From contig CM060680.1 in NCBI GenBank assembly GCA_030686995.1, positions 204,897,322 through 204,961,321 of the forward strand: DNA of 64,000 nt, read 5' to 3'. Of this stretch, positions 12,000 through 23,439 are shown in pieces. The notes beneath the pieces are model-generated. The model saw nothing but the letters and a program-made list of their open reading frames with translations. It was not told where the DNA came from and searched no databases. This DNA comes from Artemisia argyi (taxonomy: Eukaryota > Streptophyta > Magnoliopsida > Asterales > Asteraceae). A program made the translations under genes and the position numbers. How positions within the stretch are numbered: the first letter of the stretch is position 1; each line of letters begins with the position of its first letter.

Positions 12000-13885
12000 T
12001 ATACCCTTACACTTGAGATTTGCTTGTCCTCAAGCAAATGTGCTTTTATTTTACTCAAAAGACAAGTTAGGGGTCATTTAACACTAATATAAAAGTAATT
12101 ACAACAAATAATCGTTCCACTAAAGACCAAAGACAAGCACGGAGGTCATACACAAGCACCTCACAAATAGTGTTTAGATACTCACATCTCTCGGGTGTAA
12201 TAAAGTAATATAACATTATGGAAATGGAAGATATCTCTCACTACCTGTCATAGCAAAATAGATTACCATAGGCTTGGGAAAGGATCAAACCTCCACCACA
12301 TGGCGTAAGCACCTAGGATAAACTATCAAAGAGGTCTTTTAAAGGGTTGTAACGTTAGGTATAGGGATATGAATTACACGGTTTTGTTGGATAAAGGGTT
12401 GTAACAAATTCTTCCTTTAAGTAAAATGCTTAAAGTTAGAAACGAAAAGATAGGCTCGGAGGGGTGTACTAGGGGTTTCGTGTACTAAAAATGAGTACAA
12501 CGCTAAGGGTGTGGGAAAAATTAGTTGACTTAACTAGCCAAGTAATATGACTTAAATGGTCAAGTAATTATAATACGGGTTTAACACAAGGGTAATCCTA
12601 ATGCCTCTTATCATGTAGTAAATCCTACTACACGAATGTAGTCTCACTAGCGGTCTCGGGATGCATCACTAACGCAAGTTCTAGAATCTAAATGCTACCG
12701 GTACACTCATAAGCACTAATAATGAATGCTTTTCCTATCAAATCTAAAGGCGAACCTCACATTTTTGGGTGGAAAATTTTTCTGAATATACGGTTATGTG
12801 CTAGTCATACAATCTCCTATCCATGAGACGCTTGCTATGGCTAAAGTTTCACTCCTAAATGTTGTAAAAAATTTTAAATTTGGCGCTAAAATTGCACTAA
12901 CAAGTATTTCTCATAGTTTTATTACACATCTACCATTAAACAAAACAAACTCAAGCGAAAGTGCATATGTAAGGTATCATCTTTTTACCCTCCCCTTACA
13001 CTTAAGATGAACATTGTCCCCAATGTTCAAGTAAAGAATGTAAAAGTAAAATAAGTAAAAAGAATGAAATCAAATACTCCCCTGATTCGCTCCGTATGGA
13101 TTATAGGTGGCCAGGTTAGATCTTCCTCCAAGAAAATGAACAATCAAAGCTTCCCTTCCAGAATATAAATCATCATCTTGTCAAACATAACCTGTTAAAC
13201 CTGAGAAAACAACTACAAAAACCCAAAGCATCAAGCCGAACAAAGATAACTCACAACTAGATGTAATTCCAGACTTAGGAATAAAAACAAAACAATTAAA
13301 GATATAATGCTTGTGGAATGAATGTTTGCAGATTTCCTGGAGATTATAAAACTTAATAATTCACAAGAACCATAAGACTCCGTTAGAAAAACAAAACTGG
13401 TAAAATTTCCAGATTTTTACACGTGACGCCGTCAAGAGTAAACTCGTGACGCCGTCAGAAGTGACCTGCAGAAATTCTTATGTTAAGTTTCCGGAAAATT
13501 TCTGGAAAAACTTCGTCCTACTTCCTGGAAAATCCTGCAAAACATCATTACGACTCGATACAAGCATTTGACTCTAACAAGTACTAATACACATGTCCAT
13601 TTAATATTGTTGTGGTTCATGCTCAATTTCATTCTTATAAACAAATTTGGATCTCCCTTACACTTATCTTTTGCAAAATACCTTTATATGCAATTAAGAC
13701 GAAGTTAAAAACAAAATAAAGCATTTTCACAATTTACTTTGAAACATGAGCCACAAACAATAAAAATAAAACATGCATACGGAAACAAATAAAATCAAAC
13801 AAACAAACAAATAAAAACACACAAAACATGGGTTGCCTCCCAAGAAGCGCTTGTTTTTGTTCGAGTCACGAGCCTGACTCTACCC
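12000..13885 (-). other. Noncoding internal region of element A
   Basis: No ORF worth naming. The segment next to the LTR (tatacccttacacttgag, minus-strand purine-rich) is the polypurine tract region. Two further TGACGCCGTCA palindromes lie at about 13425-13460. Compared with array B, a segment of about 550 bp (B: about 18835-19400) is missing here at about 12400. Confidence 0.6.
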
Positions 13886-14833
13886 TTATTTAACGGAAAT
13901 AGCGGAGGTTCTCCCTACACTTAGGATCAAGTGTGGGTGAAAGTAACGATACACACCCTTAGGGTGTGAATATGCCACGTGAGGTGAAGGGGGTGAGTGA
14001 ATGGCTTCCTTCATCCTAAAACTACCCGGATAATATTGGTTGATGGGTGGGTCGGTTCCTCTTTTGTCTCCTAGAAATATATCTAAGGATGGAAAGGTGT
14101 GTAAAGATTGAGATTCCGGTTCATCAACACTAGGAAATTCCCTAGAACTAGGAGTAAGGTTATCACTACAAGTGTTCAAACCTATATCCTCAAGTGGTGC
14201 CTGGTCCAAGGGTTCTACCTCTATCGGAATTCCTAAAGTTTCTTCTACTTCTTCCGGGTAAGTCACGGGCAGTGTGTATGCCTCAAATGATGGTAGGACT
14301 TGTGGGGTATTTAGTGGGTTTGGGTTTTCTACTATCTCTTCCATCACATCAATATCACCTATGTGTTCATCTTATATTATGGTAGTACCTAACCATGACA
14401 TGCAACTAGGTGGCTCAACTCTAACCTCATGTGTGTCATATGTTTTGGTGAAATCTATCCCGCTCATGCAACTAGGTAGTTCAACACTAACCATATCATA
14501 ATCTTGGTTTGGTTCTAAGTTCATGTTCTTATAAACTAGGTCATCTCGCTCATACAAATCCACCAATTCGTTGAACTCATGGGTTATGGTTAGGAAGCTT
14601 TTCTCAAAATTCATCCAAAGGGTCTCACTAAAAGGAATTGATCCTGATAATGATCGTCTAATAGAAAACACACATGCATAAAATTTATCAAACCCATCTA
14701 ACTTTACACCCATCTCCTCTTGTATATATGTAAGATCACTTAAAAATTCATTGGAACAACAGGAGGAAAATCTATCCGAGTAAACTAATTGTTCCTCTAT
14801 AGTTAATGATCTAAATGGAATTTCATCCGCCAT
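13886..14833 (-). pseudogene. ORF of element A, unknown retroelement protein with one in-frame stop
   Basis: Reading from an ATG at 14833 (MADEIPFRSLTIEEQ...), about 316 codons run to 13886, interrupted by one TAA at 14372-14374; the two halves are in the same frame. The product is acidic, contains a repeated SCMS motif (VELPSCMSG and VEPPSCMSW) and no zinc knuckle, protease or polymerase signature. It sits exactly where array B carries a different ORF. Function unknown. Confidence 0.5.
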
Positions 14834-14984
14834 GGAGACAAATGAAAATGGTTTCACAAACAAAGGGCACAAAGAAAAAGATAGACTACAAGAAAGCTAA
14901 TAAAAAGAAAATAAAAATCTCACTAAAAAGGAATCTAATGAGTAGACCTAATAAAAATCAAATGCAACCTAAACAATAACTATT

Positions 14985-15002
14985 CCCCGGGCTGCGGCGC
15001 CA
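14985..15002 (-). other. Primer-binding site of element A (tRNA-Asp type)
   Basis: The minus strand reads TGGCGCCGCAGCCCGGGG, close to the complement of the plant tRNA-Asp 3' end, six bases from the LTR edge at 15009. The more usual form TGGCGCCGCTGCCGGGG is seen in array B. Confidence 0.8.
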
Positions 15003-15008
15003 AAAACT

Positions 15009-16518
15009 TGATGCGTGGGAATCGCAACAGGCTTTACCTCTCGAGGGATCTCGAGAAGCTTACAACCCCCACCAGGCAGTGTACCTGATCGTTGTAGTAT
15101 AGTATAGTGACAAGTACCGGGGGATTGATCGTTCAGCTAGGAATAGTGTCGTTAGGATTGAAATTAATCTAACTAGGTCTAAAGGTGAAGGATGATTCTT
15201 TTTGTATTTTTATATTTTATGAAAAGCAAGTAAAAATCTCGGGTATTGGGAGAGTGGGCGGAATTAGTTGCTAATCAACTAACCCAAAAGCTACTAATTA
15301 AACTAATTAACAAGAAAACTAAACTAAGGTTCTACAAGATAAGTGAAGCATGTCTACCCATGATATGTTACTCCTTGCTAGCTATCCAATCCTACCTATT
15401 GAATTGTAACCTTGTTTTAATTGACGGGTTGTATTCCTTAATACCATTCATGGGGTGGCATACATAACTCCCCAATTCTATGAGCTCTTATCTCCTCCTA
15501 CACCATGCCCAACACAACTATAGGGATTGTAAACAGTGGCTCATGCATTAAATACAACCAATAAAGACCTAGTACGCCTCGGTTCATGTTTCTTAAGACG
15601 TTCAAGCATGTTACCATTTTGAGATCTGCCAGTTTTCTTAAGCCTAACATATAAATCATTCAATCAAAACAAGAATCAATAGGAAACAAGGATTATAAAC
15701 TAAACCAACTAGATCTATTGAATTTGTCACACCTTAATTGATGGAGATAGACACAACATCAACAAGAAATCAATGAGATCTAATCAATTATATACAAGTT
15801 TCACATAATCATAAGTAGACACAAGGTGAATTAGCAAATCATAATCAAAGAAGGACAATCAACAAGAATAATGAAAGACATAGTTGAGATAGAATCATCA
15901 AACCAATACATGATGTTTATGGAGTGATTGAAACCCTCTAAGTTGCTGGAAAAACACCCACCTAAACCCAGGAATCGACCTTAGGGTTTAGGGCTTACAA
16001 AAATTGAAGTTATGAAGTTATATTTATAGGCATGTTTTCTGTCGGCCATTCTTGACGGCGTCAGCCTGTTACTCTTGACGCCGTCAAGACCACTTTTTCA
16101 CCAAATTGTAGATCTCTTCGTCCTCTTCGCGTGGGCTTTCGAATCACCTAAATCCGAGTTCGTATGCAAAAGTTATGACCAAAACAATATCAGCTACTCC
16201 GCGCGCAAGTTTTGACAAGTTTACACGTGACGGCCTTGGTGACGCCATCATCAACTACGGTATTTTATTCTTGGGACTTTGACGCCGTCAAGAGCAACTC
16301 TTGACGCCTTCATGCACTATTCCCAGCATAGAAATTTGAGACTTTGCCGTTTTCTTCACTTTTATGCTCCAAAAACGTCCAAAATGGCTTCTTTTCCAGA
16401 ATTCACTCTCCAAGTACCTAAAATCACAAAAGGAACGATTTAGGGCAATATTTGATCAAATAAAGTCGGATTCGGGCTTAAATGACCCCCTAAAAACGGA
16501 TCATTCTTCGCCTCATCA
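15009..16518 (-). repeat. 5' LTR of element A
   Basis: 1510 bp, same termini as 10488-11999. On the minus strand the order is U3 with palindrome cluster, then TATA box at 16029 to 16019, then the rest. Confidence 0.92.
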
Positions 16519-16523
16519 AGGGT
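16519..16523. repeat. Right TSD (agggt) of element A
   Basis: Exact copy of 10483-10487. Confidence 0.9.
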
Positions 16524-16784
16524 GCTTCTCTTACAGGAAGGATTTTGTTAAACTTCACCAATGTGACCCATTGTTGCCTAAAGTTACTGAGGTTTACCAT
16601 GTTCGACGAACCTATAATTGAGGTGGAGACGCCGTTCCAAGCTGAGCACACCCTAGAAGTCTGCCAACATTGGTCACAACAGTTTCATAATGTTTGTGTT
16701 GAAGGAGATGCTGGTACTTTCTACATAGGGCCCTACAAGGAGTCGTTGATTCTGTTGACTGAACAAGATGGTTCTATATACTAG
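16524..16784 (+). pseudogene. F-box protein gene, 3' part
   Basis: If element A and one TSD copy are ignored, the frame from 9603 continues here without a stop for 86 residues and ends at TAG 16782-16784, giving a reconstructed length of about 381 residues, normal for plant F-box/FBA proteins. The junction codon is preserved, showing that the insertion is the only break in this gene. The gene is followed by the last intron part of Ulp-A. Confidence 0.8.
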
Positions 16785-16999
16785 TTATTACGAGTAGTTA
16801 TAATTAGAGTTGTATGGTAGTGACTGCGACAATATAAAAGTTGTGTTCACTTCCTAGTTAATGTGTTTTATGACCTTTGTTTTGTTAAAATATATCAGTT
16901 ATTTTCATTAGTTTATGCTTCAGTGTTGATACATAAGTCATATTTGGTTGTTACATTTTTAAACAGGTTAAACTTCCATATGTGCTTGAAAGGACAAAT

Positions 17000-17004
17000 G
17001 TATT
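17000..17004. repeat. Left TSD (gtatt) of array B
   Basis: gtatt directly before the TGATG terminus; repeated at 28434-28438. Confidence 0.9.
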
Positions 17005-18434
17005 TGATGCGTGGGAATCGCAACAGGCTTTACCTCTCGAGGGATCTCGAGAAGCTTACAACCCCCACCAGGCAGTGTACCTGATCGTTGTAGTATAGTA
17101 TAGTGACAAGTACCGGGGGATTGATCGTTCAGCTTAGGAATAGTGTCGCTAGGATTAGAAAGCCTAATTACTAGTTCTAAAGGTGAGGGACGATTCTTTT
17201 TGTGTTTTTATATTTTTTTGAAAGCAAATTAAAATCTCGGGTTTTGAAAGAGTGGGCGGAATTAGTTGCTATTCAACTAACCCAATGCTAAGATGCAATC
17301 AAAATAAAATACTAGAAATGAAAATAAGCTAATTTATACTAAGGTTGTGAGCAGTAATTGGAGAAAATGTGTTTACTTAGATTTCACTACTCCCTAGATA
17401 TCTTTTACACGTTAATTACTTGTTATAATTGCATGGATGACGGATTGTATTCCTTAATACCATTCATGGGGTGGCACACATAACTCCCCAATTCTATGAG
17501 CTCTTATCTCCTCCTACACCATGCCCAGCACAACTATAGGGATTGTAAACAGTGGCTCATGCATTAAATACAACCAATAAAGACCTAGTGCGCGTTGGTT
17601 CATGTTTCTTAAGACGTTCAAGCATGTTACTAATTGGAGATCTGCCAGTTTTCTTAAGCCTAACATATAAATCATTCATCCAAGACAAGAATAAACAAGT
17701 AATCAACACATAATCAATATCTAGGTTTCATTAGATCTAAGCAAACACAAAAGAGATCTAGCCTAGCATGATAGAATTAAGACAAGAACATGATATAGAC
17801 AACCAACACATAGAGATATTGATTGAATTAGAAGAACACTTATCTTGATTAATCATGCAAGGTATCAAGGGGTTGGAACCCTTGAAAAACCTGTAAAGTT
17901 ACACCAAAATCGTACTTAGGGTTTCTCCCAAAACTTCTCTTTAAACTTCTCTCTTTTAAATGTGAAAAATTAGAAAACTATATATAGAAAAATAGGTTTG
18001 ACGGCGTCAAGAATAAACTTGTGACGCCGTCACCTCGCCGCCAAAACTCTTCTCGGACTGCCTAGATCCACTTCTGACGCCGTCAAGACTTATACACTTC
18101 CAGGCCGTCATGACTCTTTTACTCTTGACGCCCTTCCTACGTGACGCCGTCAAATCTGTTCTGGATCGTCATGGAAATTCATGAAATTTGCCCTTGACGC
18201 CGTCAAGGTTTTGCTCTTGACGCCGTCACCTACTGTTCCCAGCTTGGAAAATTAAGACTTTGGCGTTTTCTTCACTTTTATGCTCCAAAAACGTCCGAAT
18301 TGCTTCCTTTTCCAGATTTCACTCCCAAAGTACCTAAAATCACAAACGGAATGATTTAGGGCAATATTTGATCAAATAAATTCGGATTCGGGCTTAAATG
18401 ACCCCCTAAAAACGGATCATTTTTCGCCTCATCA
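17005..18434 (-). repeat. Array B LTR 1 (3' LTR on the minus strand)
   Basis: 1430 bp, TGATGCGTGGG...CCTCATCA. Related to the LTRs of element A mainly in its outer parts. Confidence 0.92.
17978..18240 (-). promoter_or_regulatory. LTR promoter: six TGACGsCGTCA palindromes and a TATA box
   Basis: Six exact copies of TGACGCCGTCA or TGACGGCGTCA plus two degenerate ones lie between about 17998 and 18235. On the minus strand they are directly upstream of CTATATATAG (17987 to 17978). The block recurs in the other LTRs (about 22983-23240 and 27977-28235). Factor identity is inference (bZIP half-site TGACG). Confidence 0.6.
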
Positions 18435-18986
18435 TATACCCTTACACTTGAGATTTGCTTGTCCTCAAGCAAATGCGCTTTGATTCTATTCAAAATACAA
18501 GTTATGGGTCATTTAACACTAATATAAAAGTAATTACAACAAATAATCGTTCCACTAAAGACCAATAGACAAGCACGGAGGTCATACACAAGCACCTCAC
18601 AAATAGTGTTTAGATACTCACATCTCTCGGGTGTAATAAAGTGTAAATTACAATATGGAAACGGAAGATATCTCTCACTACCTGTCATAGCAAAATAGAT
18701 TACCATAGGCTTGGGAAAGGATCAAACCTCCACCACATGGCGTAAGCACCCAGGATAAACTATCAAAGAGGTCTTTTAAAGGGTTGTAACGTTAGGTGTA
18801 GGGATATGAAATATACGGTTTTGTTGGATAAAGGAAGTTTTACTGGTGGCGAGTTAACAATCTTGGTCAATTACATGTACAATATGGCGTTGCTAAGCCA
18901 AGACTAGACTCGACTTAAGCTAATAAATGAAAAATAAAAAAAAACATAAAAATGAACATAGAATGAAAAGGGATGGTAGTCCATAT

Positions 18987-19026
<40 letters not shown>

Positions 19027-20872
19027 GCATACACTCTTACCCTACCATCCAAAATAATACATCATAGGGAATGGGAATTCCCCTTACACTTGAATCTTTA
19101 CATACTTTACAATGAACTAAACTAATGACTCGAAATAAGATAATCAAAACACTTGGAGCACTTTTAAGATTAACGTACGTATGAGGGTAATAATATTATG
19201 TTCTTCCCCATTACTCCATAAATAAGTACTTACCCATGAGTCCCAATCGTCCCAAAACAATATGTACAAGGATATGACTCGACTTAGCAACCATGTAATC
19301 AATTAGATAGTTAACTTAGGGTTTAACAAATAACAATAATGCACTAAAAATGAGCGCATACACGGAAGGATAAGGCGATTTGGTTGTACATTTAAGTGGG
19401 GTGTAACAAATTCTTCCTTTAAGTAAAATGCTTAAAGTTAGAAACGAAAAGATAGGCTCGGAGGGGTGTACTAGGGGTTTCGTGTACTAAAAATGAGTAC
19501 AACGCTAAGGGTGTGGGAAAAATTAGTTGACTTAACTAGCCAAGTAATATGACTTAAATGGTCAAGTAATTATAATACGGGTTTAACACAAGGGTAATCC
19601 TAATGCCTCTTATCATGTAATAAATCCTACTACACGAATGTAGTCTCACTGGCGGTCTCGGGATGCATCACTAACGCAAGTTCTAGAATCTAAATGCTAC
19701 GGTACACTCATAAGCACTAAGAGTAAATGCTTTTCCTATCAAATCTAAAGGCGAACCTCACATATTTGGGTGGAAAATTTTTCTGAATATACGGTTATGT
19801 GCTAGTCATACAATCTCCTATCCATGAGACGCTTGCTATGGCTAAAGTTTCACTCCTAAATGTTGTAAAAAATTTTAAATTTGGCGTTAAAATTACACTA
19901 GCAAGTATTTTCATAGTTTTATTACACATCTACCATTAAACAAAACAAACTCAAGCGAAAGTGCATATGTAAGGTATCATCTTTTTACCCTCCCCTTACA
20001 CTTAAGATGAACATTGTCCCCAATGTTCAAGTAAAGAATGTAAAAGTGAAAAAGTAAAGAGAATGAAATCAAATACTCCCCTGATTCGCTCGGTATGGAT
20101 AATAGGATGGCTAGGTTAAATCTTCTTCCAAGAAAATGAACAATCAAAGCCTCCCTTCCAGAATATAAATCATCTTCTTGTCATACATAACCTGTAAAAC
20201 CTGACAAAATAGACAAGACAACCTCGCGTAAAATCGGCGGCATCCTATATAAGTTTCTAAATCCTAGAAAACAAGATAAGATATAATGCTTGTGGAATGA
20301 AGTTTGCAGATCTCCTGGAGATTATAAAACTTAATAATTCACAAAAAACATAAGACTCCGTTAGAAAAACAAAACCAGTTAAAATTTCCAGATTTTAACT
20401 CCTGACGCCGTCAAGAGTAAACCCCTGACGCCGTCAGAATGGACCTGCAGAAATTCTTATGTTAAGTTTCCGAAAAATTTCTGGAAAAACTTGGTCCTAC
20501 TTCCTGGAAAATCCTGCAAAACTTCATTATGACTCAATACAAGCATTTGACTCTAACAAATACGAATATACATGTTCATTTAATATTGTGGAGAATCATG
20601 ATCGGTTTGTTTCTTAAAAACATATTTGGGGTTTCCCCTTACACTTATCTTTTGCAAAAATACTTCTAGGTGGAGTTAAGACTAGGCCAAAACAACAAAG
20701 TAAAGTATTTCCACATTTTAGTTTAGAAACATGATCTACCAACAATAAAAATTAAACATGCATACGGAAGCAAATAACAATCAAACAAATAAAATCAAAC
20801 AAAACATGGGTTGCCTCCCAAGAAGCGCTTTTCTTTATTTACGAGTCTTGTAGCTAGACTCAAAGTCATGGG
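18435..20872 (-). other. Noncoding internal region, array B first unit
   Basis: No supported ORF. Contains the polypurine-tract region next to 18435, a long T tract (about 18989-19025) and two TGACGCCGTCA palindromes near 20403-20435. The second unit (23440-25866) is the same with a shorter T tract (about 23992-24018). Confidence 0.7.
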
Positions 20873-21769
20873 TTAACGTGTATCGCTTATGCTCACATAA
20901 CCAAGTGTGAGCCATCTAATAGTCGCCTCATCTTTCCTATAATCATCTCCTAACTCTAAGCATCCGCGATAGTATCTTTTATTCTTTTCATGAGTATACT
21001 TAAGTCTTCTTTTCTTATCATTCTCACTTAGCATTTCTATAGGCGGATACCTACTACACTTTTCCATGGAGAAATCCTTGAACCTAGGGTGTGTGCGGGG
21101 CATTTGATAGACAAATTCTTCATCCCCATCCGAGAATGTAATTAACCCTTCTATGAGTTTTTCATCGAGGTTGGTCAACCGTTTGAAAGGTCTTCCAAAC
21201 ACAACTTGGGTCAATTTATCATCAATAAATTCTCCTAGATTATCCATAACCATGAACTCAACAAGATAAACCAAACTTCCTACAAACACATGCAATGGTA
21301 TTGCCCTAGCCACAATATTTTCCCCTTTGTATTCTAACTCATCTACCATGATTTTATTATATTCATTGCGCGAGATTATGTTCATTGGGAGAGATGAGTT
21401 AAGATAGGCGTTAAAGCTCTTAAATCCGATCTTACAAGGAAATTGCATGTTGAATGAGCTATCACACTCAATCCTAGTACTAGGGTCGATATACCTAAGA
21501 GGATTTATTTCTTCTTCCATCCTATTCTCATTAATCACATCACCATCATCAAGATCCTCGTCGGAGTCTGAATAGTAAAAGGGACTAGCCCTACGGTCAT
21601 CATCATGATCAGACTCCTCTAACTCAGAATTATTGTCAAAGTGGTGGTTGGGCGAAAGGTTAGGTGGGTTCTCGTTCTCAACTAAAGGGAGTGGGGCGGG
21701 CATTTGGAAAATCCTACGACGAAAAACACGAATAACAGGAATCAAACGATCAATGTTATTGTTATCCAT
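20873..21769 (-). CDS. Retroelement ORF with degenerate retropepsin-like fold (unit 1)
   Basis: 298 residues, starting MDNNNIDRLIPVIRVFRRR. Residues 1-95 are acidic and disordered, with a long Asp/Ser stretch. Residues about 100-235 resemble the aspartic protease segment of plant Ty3-type polyproteins: an LNSSLPMNIIS stretch where active proteases have a DxGA-like loop, then a YLVEFMVMD strand and VVFGRPF corresponding to the usual ILGRPF. The catalytic Asp-Ser/Thr-Gly triplet is absent, so it is probably not an active protease. The C-terminal 60 residues are basic. Differs from the unit 2 copy at two residues by eye. Confidence 0.6.
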   Translation of the reverse strand: MDNNNIDRLIPVIRVFRRRIFQMPAPLPLVENENPPNLSPNHHFDNNSELEESDHDDDRRASPFYYSDSDEDLDDGDVINENRMEEEINPLRYIDPSTRIECDSSFNMQFPCKIGFKSFNAYLNSSLPMNIISRNEYNKIMVDELEYKGENIVARAIPLHVFVGSLVYLVEFMVMDNLGEFIDDKLTQVVFGRPFKRLTNLDEKLIEGLITFSDGDEEFVYQMPRTHPRFKDFSMEKCSRYPPIEMLSENDKKRRLKYTHEKNKRYYRGCLELGDDYRKDEATIRWLTLGYVSISDTR

Positions 21770-21904
21770 CGAAATAGCTTACGAACAAAGGACACAAAGA
21801 ATTAAGATAGACTAAAGAAAACCTAAAAATTAAAACAAAATCTTACTAGAAAGGAATCTAGCAAGTAGTCCTAATAAAAAGAAATTCTAACCTAGACAAT
21901 AACT

Positions 21905-22003
21905 ATTCCCCGGGCTGCGGCGCCAAAAATTTGATGGCGCCGCACTCTTTTGCGAAAGTTGAGGAATAAGTGTAATGATAGACAATCCCCGGCAGCGGCG
22001 CCA
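21905..22003 (-). other. Doubled primer-binding site of array B unit 1
   Basis: Two PBS-like motifs lie 80 bp apart: ccccgggctgcggcgcca near 21908 and ccccggcagcggcgcca at 21987-22003. The inner copy is followed by ttgatggcgcc, an imitation of an LTR edge. The outer one, six bases from the LTR at 22010, is the better tRNA-Asp match. Element A has only one copy, of the inner type. Confidence 0.65.
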
Positions 22004-22009
22004 AAAACT

Positions 22010-23439
22010 TGATGCGTGGGAATCGCAACAGGCTTTACCTCTCGAGGGATCTCGAGAAGCTTACAACCCCCACCAGGCAGTGTACCTGATCGTTGTAGTA
22101 TAGTATAGTGACAAGTACCGGGGGATTGATCGTTCAGCTTAGGAATAGTGTCGCTAGGATTAGAAAGCCTAATTACTAGTTCTAAAGGTGAGGGACGATT
22201 CTTTTTGTGTTTTTATATTTTTTTGAAAGCAAATTAAAATCTCGGGTTTTGAAAGAGTGGGCGGAATTAGTTGCTATTCAACTAACCCAATGCCAAGATG
22301 CAATCAAAATAAAATACTAGAAATGAAAATAAGCTAATTTATACTAAGGTTGTGAGCAGTAATTGGAGAAAATGTGTTTACTTAGATTTCACTACTCCCT
22401 AGATATCTTTTACACGTTAATTACTTGTTATAATTGCATGGATGACGGATTGTATTCCTTAATACCATTCATGGGGTGGCACACATAACTCCCCAATTCT
22501 ATGAGCTCTTATCACCTGCTACACCATGCCCAGCACAACTATAGGGATTGTAAACAGTGGCTCATGCATTAAATACAACCAATAAAGACCTAGTGCGCGT
22601 TGGTTCATGTTTCTTAAGACGTTCAAGCATGTTACCAATTGGAGATCTGCCAGTTTTCTTAAGCCTAACATATAAATCATTCATCCAAGACAAGAATAAA
22701 CAAGTAATCAACACATAATCAATATCTAGGTTTCATTAGATCTAAGCAAACACAAAAGAGATCTAGCCTAGCATGATAGAATTAAGACAAGAACATGATA
22801 TAGACAACCAACACATAGACATATTGATTGAATTAGAAGAACAGTTATCTTGATTAATCATGCAAGGTATCAAGGGGTTGGAACCCTTGAAAAACCTATA
22901 AAGTTACACCAAAATCGTACTTAGGGTTTCTCCCAAAACTTCTCTTTAAACTTCTCTCTTTTAAATGTGAAAAATTAGAAAACTATATATAGAAAAATAG
23001 GTTTGACGGCGTCAAGAATAAACTTGTGACGCCGTCACCTCGCCGCCAAAACTCTTCTCGGACTGCCTAGATCCACTTCTGACGCCGTCAAGACTTATAC
23101 ACTTCCAGGCCGTCATGACTCTTTTATTCTTGACGCCCTTCCTACGTGACGCCGTCAAATCTGCTCTGGATCGTCATGGAAATTCATGAAATTTGCTCTT
23201 GACGCCGTCAAGGTTTTGCTCTTGACGCCGTCACCTACTGTTCCCAGCTTGGAAAATTAAGACTTTGGCGTTTTCTTCACTTTTATGCTCCAAAAACGTC
23301 CGAATTGCTTCCTTTTCCAGATTTCACTCCCAAAGTACCTAAAATCACAAAAGGAACGATTTAGGGCAATATTTGATCAAATAAATTCGGATTCGGGCTT
23401 AAATGACCCCCTAAAAACGGATCATTTTTCGCCTCATCA
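22010..23439 (-). repeat. Array B LTR 2 (shared middle LTR)
   Basis: 1430 bp; serves both internal regions. No TSD at either edge. Confidence 0.92.

Larger units (their letters stand above)
10488..16518 (-). mobile_element. Non-autonomous LTR retrotransposon A (6.0 kb)
   Basis: Read on the minus strand: 5' LTR (16518 to 15009), PBS matching a tRNA-Asp 3' end (15002 to 14985), an ORF, noncoding sequence, purine-rich tract next to 12000, and 3' LTR (11999 to 10488). Termini are TGATG/CATCA and a 5-bp TSD (agggt) flanks it. No reverse transcriptase, RNase H or integrase is visible in about 3 kb of internal DNA, so it must use enzymes from a related Ty3-type element. By eye the two LTRs differ at roughly 15-20 sites plus indels, so it is older than array B. 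Confidence 0.92.

Noticed and set aside
18509..18706. 65-codon frame repeated at 23514, and the 70-codon frame at 12798/24792
   Set aside because: Repeated internal noncoding sequence of the LTR elements; stays open by chance.
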